Shown: positions 1 to 6,581 of the stretch, in pieces
Position numbering within the stretch: the first letter of the stretch is position 1
How the letters are laid out: each line of letters starts with the position of its first letter
From: Prevotellaceae bacterium
GTDB lineage: Bacteria > Bacteroidota > Bacteroidia > Bacteroidales > Bacteroidaceae
NCBI GenBank assembly: GCA_021204885.1
Contig: JAJPYP010000167.1
Span: 1-15,910, forward strand
DNA length: 15,910 nucleotides
Direction of reading: 5' to 3'
Notes under the pieces: model-generated
What the model was told of the DNA's origin: nothing
The model's database searches: none
Seen by the model: only the letters and a program-made list of their open reading frames with translations
Translations under genes and position numbers: made by a program

Positions 1-704
1 ACCTCCTTATATCCACCGCCTTGCTGCTTCTTACAGCCTGTGGAGACAACGACTCCCCTCTGTCGGGCAGCACCACGGGCAGCGGCACAGGCTACCTCTC
101 GCTCGCAGGCGTGCGACTGCAAGCCGCAAGTGGCGCGACCTTATCCACCCGCACCGTCGACAGCGACCTTGCCATCGATATCTACACCTCCGACGATACC
201 GACACCCCGTTGCAACACTTCGCCGCCGGCGAAGCCGCAGCCTCCGGGAAGATTGCACTCGACGCCGGCGATTACCTGCTCAAAGCCTACACGGAAAACT
301 ACCAAGACACATTTGGCGACGACGATTACGGCGCCGCCAAACACTACGTGGAGCAAGCGTTCACCATCGAAGAGGGCAAAGTGAACTACCTCACAGTGGG
401 TGTACCCATGATTAACTTCGGCGTCACCTTCGACCTGCCCGACCTGAGCGAGTGGTTCCAATCCTACTCCTTCACCGTCTCCTACAACGGCCGCACCTGC
501 CACCTGACCAATATCGGCGACATCGCCTACTTCGACCTCTCAGGCGTGGATACCACTACCCTCGACATCACCTTCTCGGCCGTGAACAACGACGGCGAGC
601 AGTCCGAGGAGATAGACCACATCGTCACCACCACCCTCGAAGCCGGCACCATCTATCAAGTGGAATACGCCATCGAAACCAAATCCTTGGCGCTGCACGA
701 GTAG
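1..704 (+). CDS. DUF4493-like lipoprotein, 5' end cut by window edge
   Basis: This is the C-terminal part of a probable secreted lipoprotein; reading starts at base 3 and the true start lies before the window. The first residues form a hydrophobic stretch ending LLLLTAC (Cys codon 39-41), the end of a type II signal peptide with a lipobox. The following GDNDS suggests surface or periplasmic anchoring. About 220 mature residues follow. They are rich in Thr, Asp and Ser and look like all-beta domains: a GYLSL strand, then ALDAGDYLLKAYTEN and FTIEEGKVNYLTVGV. This alternation is what I know from DUF4493-type Bacteroides lipoproteins. The family name is a pattern-level guess, and a fimbrial accessory or other beta-sandwich lipoprotein would look similar. 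Function is unknown. The stop is TAG at 702-704, and no neighbour shares an obvious operon with it. Confidence 0.6.
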   Translation, partial: LLISTALLLLTACGDNDSPLSGSTTGSGTGYLSLAGVRLQAASGATLSTRTVDSDLAIDIYTSDDTDTPLQHFAAGEAAASGKIALDAGDYLLKAYTENYQDTFGDDDYGAAKHYVEQAFTIEEGKVNYLTVGVPMINFGVTFDLPDLSEWFQSYSFTVSYNGRTCHLTNIGDIAYFDLSGVDTTTLDITFSAVNNDGEQSEEIDHIVTTTLEAGTIYQVEYAIETKSLALHE

Positions 705-811
705 CTTGCTTGGAGTATCGGCACCCCGCCCCAACGCACTCCTCAAGAGGCGGTATAAGCCTGCCCTTTCCCTTCCACCCCACACTTGAAGCGCCCGTTT
801 ACCCCCGCTTC

Positions 812-890
812 ATGGAAAAGTGTAGTTTTTATTGCCGTATTTTCATGGAAAAGTGTATATTTGCGGTGCGTAATTCTATAGAAAAGTGTA
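812..890 (+). repeat. three 13-bp direct repeats at exact 33-bp period
   Basis: The element ATGGAAAAGTGTA occurs at 812-824 and 845-857, and as ATAGAAAAGTGTA at 878-890. Start-to-start spacing is exactly 33 bp both times, close to three helical turns, so a bound protein would sit on one face of the DNA. The middle copy overlaps the first two bases of the -7 box of the ATPase gene and the last copy lies just before its start codon. This placement suggests operator sites, but that is inference. Confidence 0.85.
856..863 (+). promoter_or_regulatory. Bacteroidetes -7 box for the ATPase gene
   Basis: TATATTTG matches TAnnTTTG exactly and lies 33 bases before the ATG at 897. A weak -33 candidate (ATTG, 831-834) precedes it by 21 bases. 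The first repeat unit carries a near copy, TAGTTTTT at 823-830, so the promoter core may itself have been duplicated with the 33-bp unit. Confidence 0.6.
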
Positions 891-896
891 AGGGCA

Positions 897-2255
897 ATGC
901 TATACCGCAAGATCAGGAGGTATATCGAGGAGCATCTGCGCTCTCATGAAGACAAGATCCTGCTTATCGAAGGGGCAAGACAGGTGGGCAAGTCCTACAT
1001 CATCCGCGATGTGGGCACGGCGCTTTATGAGAACTATGTGGAGATAAACCTCGTTGCCGACGATCAGGGAGACAAGCTGTTCAAGCAGGTACATTCTACC
1101 GAAGAGTTTTACTTGAAGCTGAGTATGGTCGCCGGCCCCAAGCTCGACAGGTATGAGAATACACTGGTCTTCATCGACGAGATTCAGCACTATGCCCAGT
1201 TCTTGACCCTGCTCAAGTTCTTGAGGGAAGAGCGCCGTTATCGGTTTATCTGTAGCGGAAGCCTTTTGGGCATAACGTTGAAAGGAACCGTATCGGTACC
1301 CGTAGGGAGCATCATCCCCAAGAAGATGTATCAGCTCGACTTTGAGGAGTTCTTGGTAGCAAACGGCTTCGGCATGGAGGCGATAGACCATTTGAGGCTG
1401 TGCTTTCAGCGGCGCGAGTCATTGGCACCCGAAGTGCACGGGAAGGTGCTTGCACTATTCAAGATATACCTACTGGTGGGCGGCATGCCCGATGCCGTCA
1501 ATGAGTATATAGCGACACATAATATCGTCAAGGTGAGGGAAACACAGGAGGCCATCGGCGTGCTGTATGGCATTGACGCTTCCCGTTATGAGGAAGAGGC
1601 GGCAAGGAAGTTGCAGATACGACGCATCTATGATATGATTCCCTCGCAAATGGAGAACAAGAAGAAGCGGATTGTCGCCAAGGATATACAGGGCAAAAGG
1701 GGCGACCGCTTCAGCAACTACGTAGAGGAGTTCGAGTATTTGATTCATTCCGGCATTGCCGTCGCCGTGAATGCCATCAGTAATCCCAAGTATCCGTTGG
1801 CCGAGTCGCAGCAGAAGAACTTGGTCAAGCTCTATATGAATGATGTAGGCTTGCTTACATCCCGTCTCTATGGGTATAACATCCAGCCTGTTCTGAACGA
1901 TATGGACAGCATCAACCTTGGTTCCGTATACGAGAGCGCGGTTGCCCAAGAGCTCAAAGCCCATTATGACAAGTTGTTCTATTACGACAACAAGCAAAGG
2001 GGAGAAGTGGATTTCCTTGTCAGCGACAGCGGCACCATGAGCGTGCTGCCCATCGAGGTCAAGTCGGGGAAGGATTACACAGTGCACAGTGCCTTGGATA
2101 ACTTGATGAGGGTACCCGACTACCATATCGTCTCATCTGTGGTCTTCTCCAATGAAAGGGAGGTAAAGACAAGGGGCGCCATCCAATACCTGCCCATATA
2201 CTACGTCATGTTCATGGAGAACAAGCTGCCTGACAAAGCGCACTTGTACTTCTAA
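897..2255 (+). CDS. AAA_14/DUF4143 ATP-binding protein
   Basis: The 452-residue protein has the two-part build of the AAA_14 + DUF4143 family. The N-terminal P-loop domain has Walker A GARQVGKS (residues 26-33), Walker B LVFIDEIQ (90-97) and a sensor-like FICSGSLLG (118-126). The C-terminal half has a winged-helix-like middle and ends in a restriction-endonuclease-like fold motif: GEVDFLV (369-375) followed by PIEVKSGK (385-392), the D...ExK spacing of PD-(D/E)xK nucleases. Length is normal for the family. Biological role is unsettled; these genes are common, solitary and often in multiple copies in Bacteroides. No partner gene is adjacent. The start follows the -7 box by about 33 bases. Base composition differs from its neighbours: a hand count of 1501-1560 gives 29 G/C in 60, against 39 in 60 for 14041-14100. 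That fits a separate history but is only a small sample. Confidence 0.9.
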   Translation: MLYRKIRRYIEEHLRSHEDKILLIEGARQVGKSYIIRDVGTALYENYVEINLVADDQGDKLFKQVHSTEEFYLKLSMVAGPKLDRYENTLVFIDEIQHYAQFLTLLKFLREERRYRFICSGSLLGITLKGTVSVPVGSIIPKKMYQLDFEEFLVANGFGMEAIDHLRLCFQRRESLAPEVHGKVLALFKIYLLVGGMPDAVNEYIATHNIVKVRETQEAIGVLYGIDASRYEEEAARKLQIRRIYDMIPSQMENKKKRIVAKDIQGKRGDRFSNYVEEFEYLIHSGIAVAVNAISNPKYPLAESQQKNLVKLYMNDVGLLTSRLYGYNIQPVLNDMDSINLGSVYESAVAQELKAHYDKLFYYDNKQRGEVDFLVSDSGTMSVLPIEVKSGKDYTVHSALDNLMRVPDYHIVSSVVFSNEREVKTRGAIQYLPIYYVMFMENKLPDKAHLYF

Positions 2256-2322
2256 ATATGCGTAGGAACCCCTTTTTTTACACGCACGGAGATTTTTACA
2301 GGCCCCGTTTCAGGCACTCCAA

Positions 2323-2448
2323 GGAAAGCATTCGAAGCACCCTATGGAATGCTTTTCTTAGGGTGTATGGATTGTTATGAGCAAAGTGTCAGATAACATT
2401 CGTCAGGAGGTATGGAAAGCATTCGTTAGGGTATAAGAAAGGCATTCC
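2323..2448. repeat. AAAGCATTC repeat family with alternative stems
   Basis: GGAAAGCATTC (2323-2333) pairs with GAATGCTTTTC (2347-2357) as an 11-bp stem with one G-T pair and a 13-base loop. Inside that loop, CACCCTA (2338-2344) is perfectly complementary to TAGGGTG (2359-2365), so a second 7-bp stem competes with the first. Another AAAGCATTCG follows at 2416-2425, with a second TTAGGGTATA (2426-2435; compare TTAGGGTGTAT at 2358-2368) and a degenerate GGCATTCC at 2441-2448. No U tract follows, so it is not a textbook terminator. It may act on the ATPase transcript 3' end or be an interspersed repeat. Confidence 0.65.
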
Positions 2449-2673
2449 GCAGTTTCGCGCATCCCATTGATTTGACCATATACCATGCCATTCTACCGGC
2501 ATCCTGACAATCTGCCGTCATATCCTACAATCCGCTGTCCTTTTGTCAAAATCGCCCATTTCTCCCCCTTTTGCACACGGTCGGAGCCGATTACGAAATA
2601 TCAAGACAACCGAACCATTTCACCCAAGAACGGCTTTGCCCGAACCACATCCGGGACCACGCACTTCCCCATC

Positions 2674-2815
2674 CAAACACCCTTTGCTTGTACAAGCAAG
2701 CACGCTGCGGTTGTACAACCAAGCGGCCTGCGGTTGTGCTACGGTAAATCCACACTTGTACAAGCAAACACCCTTTGCTTGTACAAGCAAGCCCCCTTTA
2801 CTTGTACAACCACGG
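2674..2815. repeat. 23-bp tandem array of TTGTACAA palindromes, six units
   Basis: Five exact TTGTACAA cores begin at 2688, 2711, 2756, 2779 and 2802, and a degenerate one (TTGTGCTA) at 2734. Spacing is 23, 23, 22, 23, 23. Three cores extend to longer palindromes: GCTTGTACAAGC (2687 and 2778) and GGTTGTACAACC (2709). The other two are CTTGTACAAG (2755) and an asymmetric CTTGTACAAC (2801). A 28-base block is identical at 2674-2701 and 2765-2792, showing recent duplication inside the array. There are no unique spacers, so it is not CRISPR. Possible roles are a multi-site protein-binding array or a variable-number repeat; nothing in the sequence decides this. Confidence 0.85.
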
Positions 2816-2866
2816 ATTCCCCCGAAAATCGCTGGTCTATTTTTAAGATAACGCTCCACAGATCTT

Positions 2867-2890
2867 CTGCATCGAAAACTATCGATGCAG
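2867..2890. repeat. perfect 9-bp hairpin in the 3' flank of dacA
   Basis: CTGCATCGA (2867-2875) and TCGATGCAG (2882-2890) form a perfect 9-bp stem around a 6-base loop, 86 bases past the dacA stop. On the minus strand the run of T lies before the stem rather than after it, so it is not a standard intrinsic terminator. It could still cap or stabilise the folP-dacA transcript end. Confidence 0.55.
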
Positions 2891-2976
2891 GAAAAAATCT
2901 ACACAGATGCCACGCTTGGGCGGGCGGAGTGGGAAGATGTAAGACAAAGGCCAAGACGATAGTAAAAAGAGAAGCC

Positions 2977-3738
2977 TTAGCCCTCTTGGGTGAGCAGGCT
3001 TTCGAGCTTCTCGGCATTGAGCCGCAAGTGGAACTCGCCTTTGTATGCCACGGAGATGGCGCCCGTCTCTTCGGAGACGATGATGGCCAAGGCATCGGAT
3101 ACTTGGGAGATACCCATGGCGGAACGGTGACGCAATCCCAACTCTTTGGGAATGTCGAGGTTGTGGGAAACGGGCAGGATGCACCCGGCGGCCTTGATAC
3201 GCATCTGGCTGATGACCATGGCCCCGTCGTGCAGCGGACTGTTCTTGAAGAAGATGTTCTCGATGAGCCGTTGGTTGATGTTGGCATCGATGACGTCGCC
3301 CGTGCGCACCACATCATCCAAGGGCATGTCGCGCTCTATGACGATAAGGGCTCCCACCTTCTGCTTGCCCATGCTCATGCACGCCATGACAAGCGGCATG
3401 ATCTCCTTGTGACTCATCTTCTCCTTCTTCTTGCCGGTGACGAACTGCACGAACGCCAAGGCGTGGTGCGAGCCCAACGTGAGCAAGAAGCGGCGTATCT
3501 CCTCCTGGAAGATGATGATGAGCGCCAACACACCCACACTGACCAACTTGTCGAAGATGGAGCCGAGCAGCTTCATCTCCAACACCTGCGTGACCACCAA
3601 CCAAAGCAAGATGAATATCAAAATGCCGACAAACGCACGGATGGAGCCGGAAGCCTTCATGAGCTTGTACACGTAGTACAGTAGGAAAGCCACCAACAAG
3701 ATGTCTATGAAATCCTTTATGCCAAATTCAAAAAACAC
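2977..3738 (-). CDS. dacA: diadenylate cyclase, CdaA/DacA type
   Basis: A membrane-bound enzyme that joins two ATP into cyclic di-AMP. The 253 residues show the CdaA layout. The hydrophobic N-terminus has about three membrane segments (roughly residues 9-25, 32-52 and 63-78), followed by a short linker and the DAC (DisA_N) domain. The domain has GALIVIE (129-135), the catalytic HDGA (170-173) and RHRSA (203-207), with SEET near 222-225 at the nucleotide site. All signature residues are present and length is normal. The ATG at 3738 lies 46 bases after the folP stop, so the two are probably one operon; this pairing is familiar from Bacteroidetes genomes. In other phyla c-di-AMP controls potassium and osmolyte transport and cell-wall balance. 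Whether that holds here is inference, although murF sits just across the divergent promoter. Confidence 0.93.
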   Translation of the reverse strand: MFFEFGIKDFIDILLVAFLLYYVYKLMKASGSIRAFVGILIFILLWLVVTQVLEMKLLGSIFDKLVSVGVLALIIIFQEEIRRFLLTLGSHHALAFVQFVTGKKKEKMSHKEIMPLVMACMSMGKQKVGALIVIERDMPLDDVVRTGDVIDANINQRLIENIFFKNSPLHDGAMVISQMRIKAAGCILPVSHNLDIPKELGLRHRSAMGISQVSDALAIIVSEETGAISVAYKGEFHLRLNAEKLESLLTQEG

Positions 3739-3784
3739 GGTCGTATGTCGTTAATGTCAAGTTCTATCCATAGTACAGCCAAGC

Positions 3785-4660
3785 CTATAAAGGGGCATGC
3801 TCACGCAGTGCCGACACGATGCGCACCGCCTCCACCGCCTCGCGCACGTCGTGTACCCGCAAGATGTCGGCCCCTTTCAAGAGCGCGATGGTATGGAGTG
3901 CCGTGGTGCCGTTAAGCGCCTCCTCGGGCGATGTTCCCAATAGACGGTAAATCATCGACTTGCGCGACACGCCTACCAACAGAGGCAGCTCGAAGAGAGC
4001 GAACTCCTCCAAGTGCGCCATGAGCTCGTAGTTGTGCGCCAAGGTCTTGCCGAAGCCGAAGCCCGGGTCGAGGATGATGTCCTTCACCCCCAAGTCGCGA
4101 AGCGCGGCCACCTTGCGGGCGAAGTATTGGAACACCTCTTGGGGCAAGTTGTCGTAGTGCGGGGCGCGTTGCATGTCCTGCGGCGTGCCTTGTATATGCA
4201 TCATGATATAAGGTACACCCAAACGAGCCACCGTGCGGAACATGTCGGCATCCAACGCGCCTGCGGCGATGTCGTTCACCATCGCCACGCCATACTCCTC
4301 GACACACATCCGCGCCACGTCCGCACGGAAGGTGTCTACCGAAACCACGGCATCGGGCTTTACCTTGTTTATTATCTCCAAACCGAGGCGCAAACGCCGC
4401 ATCTCTTCCGTGGGCGACACGTTGTCGGCCCCGGGACGCGACGAGTAGGCGCCGATGTCGATGATGGCGGCCCCTTGACCTACAATCTCATGGACACGCG
4501 CCTCGATGGCCGCCTCGCCCTGCATGCGGCTGGCGGCATAAAAGGAGTCGGGTGTTACATTCAGGATGCCCATCACGCAAGGTGTGGAGAGGTCCAAGAG
4601 CGTGCCGTTCACACCAATGGTGCGGCTAAAAGGCTTGTCTAAAGGAGAGGTTGCAGTCAT
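3785..4660 (-). CDS. folP: dihydropteroate synthase
   Basis: Condenses 6-hydroxymethyl-dihydropterin diphosphate with p-aminobenzoate to give dihydropteroate in folate synthesis; the sulfonamide target. From the ATG at 4660 the protein has 291 residues, normal for the family. Visible motifs in order: GILNVTPDSF (31-40), DIGAYSSRPGA (68-78, here AYSS where many homologues have GEST), VSVDTF (106-111), NDIAAG (129-134), MMHIQGTP (153-160), DPGFGFGKT (198-206), GVSRKS (230-235) and RVHDV (268-272). The frame stays open to an ATG at 4744, but a minus-strand -7 box at 4699-4692 would lie inside that longer gene, and the extra residues match nothing in the family, so 4660 is preferred. It heads the folP-dacA operon and is divergent from murF. 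Confidence 0.95.
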   Translation of the reverse strand: MTATSPLDKPFSRTIGVNGTLLDLSTPCVMGILNVTPDSFYAASRMQGEAAIEARVHEIVGQGAAIIDIGAYSSRPGADNVSPTEEMRRLRLGLEIINKVKPDAVVSVDTFRADVARMCVEEYGVAMVNDIAAGALDADMFRTVARLGVPYIMMHIQGTPQDMQRAPHYDNLPQEVFQYFARKVAALRDLGVKDIILDPGFGFGKTLAHNYELMAHLEEFALFELPLLVGVSRKSMIYRLLGTSPEEALNGTTALHTIALLKGADILRVHDVREAVEAVRIVSALREHAPL

Positions 4661-4691
4661 CGCGCCGGTCGTCGTTACATTTAATCGGCTC

Positions 4692-4699
4692 AAAAGTAC
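4692..4699 (-). promoter_or_regulatory. -7 box for folP-dacA
   Basis: On the minus strand this reads TACTTTTG, an exact TAnnTTTG. It lies 31 bases before the folP ATG at 4660 and supports that start. A possible -33 ATTG lies 24 bases upstream, longer than usual, so the -33 element is uncertain. Confidence 0.6.
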
Positions 4700-4743
4700 G
4701 AAAAAAACGGTTGGCATCCTTACAATGCAGGGGAAAATAAACA

Positions 4744-4751
4744 TATCTTTG
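4744..4751 (+). promoter_or_regulatory. -7 box for murF
   Basis: TATCTTTG matches TAnnTTTG and lies 31 bases before the murF ATG at 4783. It is back to back with the folP box about 45 bases away. No good -33 TTTG is seen at the usual 19-21 base distance. Confidence 0.6.
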
Positions 4752-4782
4752 CATCGGCAGCGACTTTAAAAAAAAGAACGAT

Positions 4783-6081
4783 ATGGATATAGCTACCCTT
4801 TACCGACTCTTCCAAGCGTGCCACGGCGTGACCACCGACAGCCGCGACACCCCCCAAGGCTCCCTCTTCGTGGCGTTGAAGGGGAGCAACTTCAACGGAA
4901 ACGCCTTCGCGGCATCGGCCTTGGAGAAGGGCTGCCGCTATGCCGTGGTAGACGATGCACGGTATATTCCCGATGGTGACAAGCGTTACCTGCTTGTGGA
5001 CGACTGCCTGCCCGCGCTCCAAGCGTTGGCACGCCACCACAGGCGGCAAATGGGCACCCGTATAGTAGCCATTACCGGCACCAACGGCAAGACCACCACC
5101 AAAGAGTTGGTGGCCGCGGTGCTGTCGCAATCGTTCCACATTCTCTATACGCAAGGCAACCTGAACAACGCCATCGGCGTGCCCTTGACGCTGTTAAAGC
5201 TCAAACCCGAGCATGAGATAGGCGTGATAGAGATGGGTGCCAGCCACCCCGGCGACATACGCGAATTGGTGGAGATAGCCGAGCCCGACTACGGGCTCAT
5301 CACCAACGTGGGCAAGGCCCATCTGTTAGGCTTCGGCTCGTTTGAAGGGGTGATGCGCACCAAAGGCGAGCTGTACGACTTCTTGCGCAGGCGGGGCAAG
5401 GCCACCATCTTCCTGCACGACGACAACCCCTATCTAAAACAGATGGCGCAGGGACTGCACGCGGTCTCATACGGCACCGCCGAGGGGCTTTATGTGAACG
5501 GCAAGGTAACGGGCAACTCCCCCTATCTCGCTTTCGATTGGCACGCGGACAGGGACGCGACGGCGCACCACGTGCAGACGAGACTCATCGGCGAATACAA
5601 CTTCTCCAATGCCTTGGCGGCCGTTACCGTGGGCCGATTCTTTGGTGTTCCAGCCGGCAAGATAGACCAAGCCATCGCCGCTTACCGGCCGCAAAACAAC
5701 CGCTCGGAGCTGAAACAGACTGCCGACAACACCCTCGTTATCGACGCTTACAACGCCAACCCCACCAGCATGCGGGCGGCACTCACCCATTTCCACGGGA
5801 TGCAAGCCCCGCACAAGATGGTGATATTGGGCGACATGCGTGAATTGGGAAGCGAGAGTGCCATGGAGCACCAAGCCATCGTGGAGTTGGTGGAAAGCTT
5901 CGGCTTCGAGCGGGTGTGGTTGGTGGGCAGCGAGTTCGCCGCCACGCGCCACAGTTATCCCACGTATGCCGATGCCGCCGCGCTTATAGCCGCGTTGCGA
6001 CAAGAGAAGCCCCACGGCATGACCATCTTGCTGAAAGGCTCCAACAGCATGAAGTTGAGTTCGGTGACGGATTATCTGTAA
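4783..6081 (+). CDS. murF: UDP-MurNAc-tripeptide:D-alanyl-D-alanine ligase
   Basis: The last cytoplasmic amino-acid ligase of peptidoglycan synthesis: it adds D-Ala-D-Ala to the UDP-MurNAc-tripeptide using ATP. The 432 residues contain the three Mur ligase domains. The N-terminal UDP-binding part has TTDSRDTPQGSLFVALKG (17-34). The central ATPase has the P-loop GTNGKTTTK (99-107), EMGASHPGDI (150-159) and NVGKAHLLGFGS (175-186). The C-terminal domain has NNRSELK, DAYNANPTSM (from about 321) and ILGDMRELG (from about 349). Length is slightly below E. coli MurF (about 450), as is common. The ATG at 4783 gives the expected N-terminus and follows an A-rich leader. No other mur genes are adjacent. 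Its stop is only 6 bases from the stop of the convergent VanZ-like gene, leaving no room for separate terminators. Confidence 0.95.
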   Translation: MDIATLYRLFQACHGVTTDSRDTPQGSLFVALKGSNFNGNAFAASALEKGCRYAVVDDARYIPDGDKRYLLVDDCLPALQALARHHRRQMGTRIVAITGTNGKTTTKELVAAVLSQSFHILYTQGNLNNAIGVPLTLLKLKPEHEIGVIEMGASHPGDIRELVEIAEPDYGLITNVGKAHLLGFGSFEGVMRTKGELYDFLRRRGKATIFLHDDNPYLKQMAQGLHAVSYGTAEGLYVNGKVTGNSPYLAFDWHADRDATAHHVQTRLIGEYNFSNALAAVTVGRFFGVPAGKIDQAIAAYRPQNNRSELKQTADNTLVIDAYNANPTSMRAALTHFHGMQAPHKMVILGDMRELGSESAMEHQAIVELVESFGFERVWLVGSEFAATRHSYPTYADAAALIAALRQEKPHGMTILLKGSNSMKLSSVTDYL

Positions 6082-6087
6082 CGACCG

Positions 6088-6477
6088 TTACTTGCGTGCC
6101 ATCATCGGCTTGAACACGAAGTAACCGATGAGCGAGGCCAAGACCGCACCCGCGCTGCTGGCCACGAAGTCCCACACATCGCCGCCACGGTAAGTGGTGC
6201 AACGCGCCTGCAATATCTCCACCAAGCCGCTGAAGAGCACGGGGCAGACAAACGCCCCTATCCAAGCATGCCACAAGGGCACCCGGCGCTTGCGGTGCGC
6301 CTTGAGGAACTCCCACCACAACATGCCCGACATGCCCAAGTACATGAGCACGTGCACCAATTTGTCGAAACCTTTTACGGTATCGAGCTCCGTCTTGGGC
6401 GGCTTGAAGAACGAAAGATAGATAACCGCCAAGATGACGGCCAGCGATACGGGGTATTTCCGAAGATAATGAAGCAT
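6088..6477 (-). CDS. VanZ-family membrane protein
   Basis: A 129-residue integral membrane protein with four predicted segments, roughly residues 9-25, 41-58, 70-90 and 106-123. VanZ-family features are DKLVHVLMYLGM after the first segment, VEILQ at the end of the third, and the YRGGDVWDFVASSAGA stretch leading into the last. VanZ itself gives low-level teicoplanin resistance in enterococci, but most family members, including short ones like this, have no known role, so resistance should not be inferred. The tail RRKRR between segments 2 and 3 is strongly basic and likely cytoplasmic. The gene is convergent with murF and shares a short divergent promoter region with the transporter at 6582. 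Confidence 0.85.
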   Translation of the reverse strand: MLHYLRKYPVSLAVILAVIYLSFFKPPKTELDTVKGFDKLVHVLMYLGMSGMLWWEFLKAHRKRRVPLWHAWIGAFVCPVLFSGLVEILQARCTTYRGGDVWDFVASSAGAVLASLIGYFVFKPMMARK

Positions 6478-6503
6478 TCCTACAATTTCTTACAAAGATT
6501 GCG

Positions 6504-6511
6504 CAAAAGTA
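6504..6511 (-). promoter_or_regulatory. -7 box for the VanZ-like gene
   Basis: On the minus strand this reads TACTTTTG (TAnnTTTG), 26 bases before the ATG at 6477. It lies only 13 bases from the oppositely directed box at 6525, so the two promoters must overlap. Confidence 0.55.
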
Positions 6512-6524
6512 ACTAACATTTTCG

Positions 6525-6532
6525 TATATTTG
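6525..6532 (+). promoter_or_regulatory. -7 box for the NSS transporter gene
   Basis: TATATTTG matches TAnnTTTG, 49 bases before the ATG at 6582. A TTG at 6499-6501 is a weak -33 candidate at a 23-base gap. Confidence 0.6.
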
Positions 6533-6581
6533 CCGCTTTAAAAGCAAATTATAACGAATTGCAAGAATAATTGGGCGCAAT

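Larger units (their letters stand above)
2256..2976. other. 720-bp gene-poor convergent intergenic region
   Basis: This lies between the 3' ends of the ATPase gene (plus) and dacA (minus). Open frames exist on both strands, but they run antisense into dacA or through repeats and match no family I know. What it does hold is listed separately: the AAAGCATTC repeats (2323-2448), the 23-bp palindrome array (2674-2815) and a perfect hairpin (2867-2890). There is also an imperfect direct repeat of about 19 bp (2501-2519 and 2522-2539, one gap and two mismatches). A T run follows the ATPase stop at 2273-2279 but has no stem in front of it. Confidence 0.7.

Noticed and set aside
2273..2279. Intrinsic terminator of the ATPase gene at the T run
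   Set aside because: No GC-rich stem precedes the T run; the nearest stem lies downstream of it.
2674..2815. CRISPR array
   Set aside because: Repeats are directly abutting with period 23 and have no unique spacers of constant length, and no cas genes are in the window.
2485..3684. A 399-codon plus-strand open frame
   Set aside because: Its 3' two thirds are antisense to dacA, whose motifs and membrane segments are unmistakable. Its 5' part runs through the palindrome array, and the protein is low-complexity with no family resemblance.
4661..4744. Longer folP starting at 4744
   Set aside because: The extension covers the likely -7 box of folP itself and adds residues not seen in the family; the ATG at 4660 gives a normal N-terminus.
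6088..6477. Glycopeptide resistance gene
   Set aside because: Only the VanZ fold is present, with no vanR/S/H/A/X neighbours. Family membership alone does not support a resistance role.
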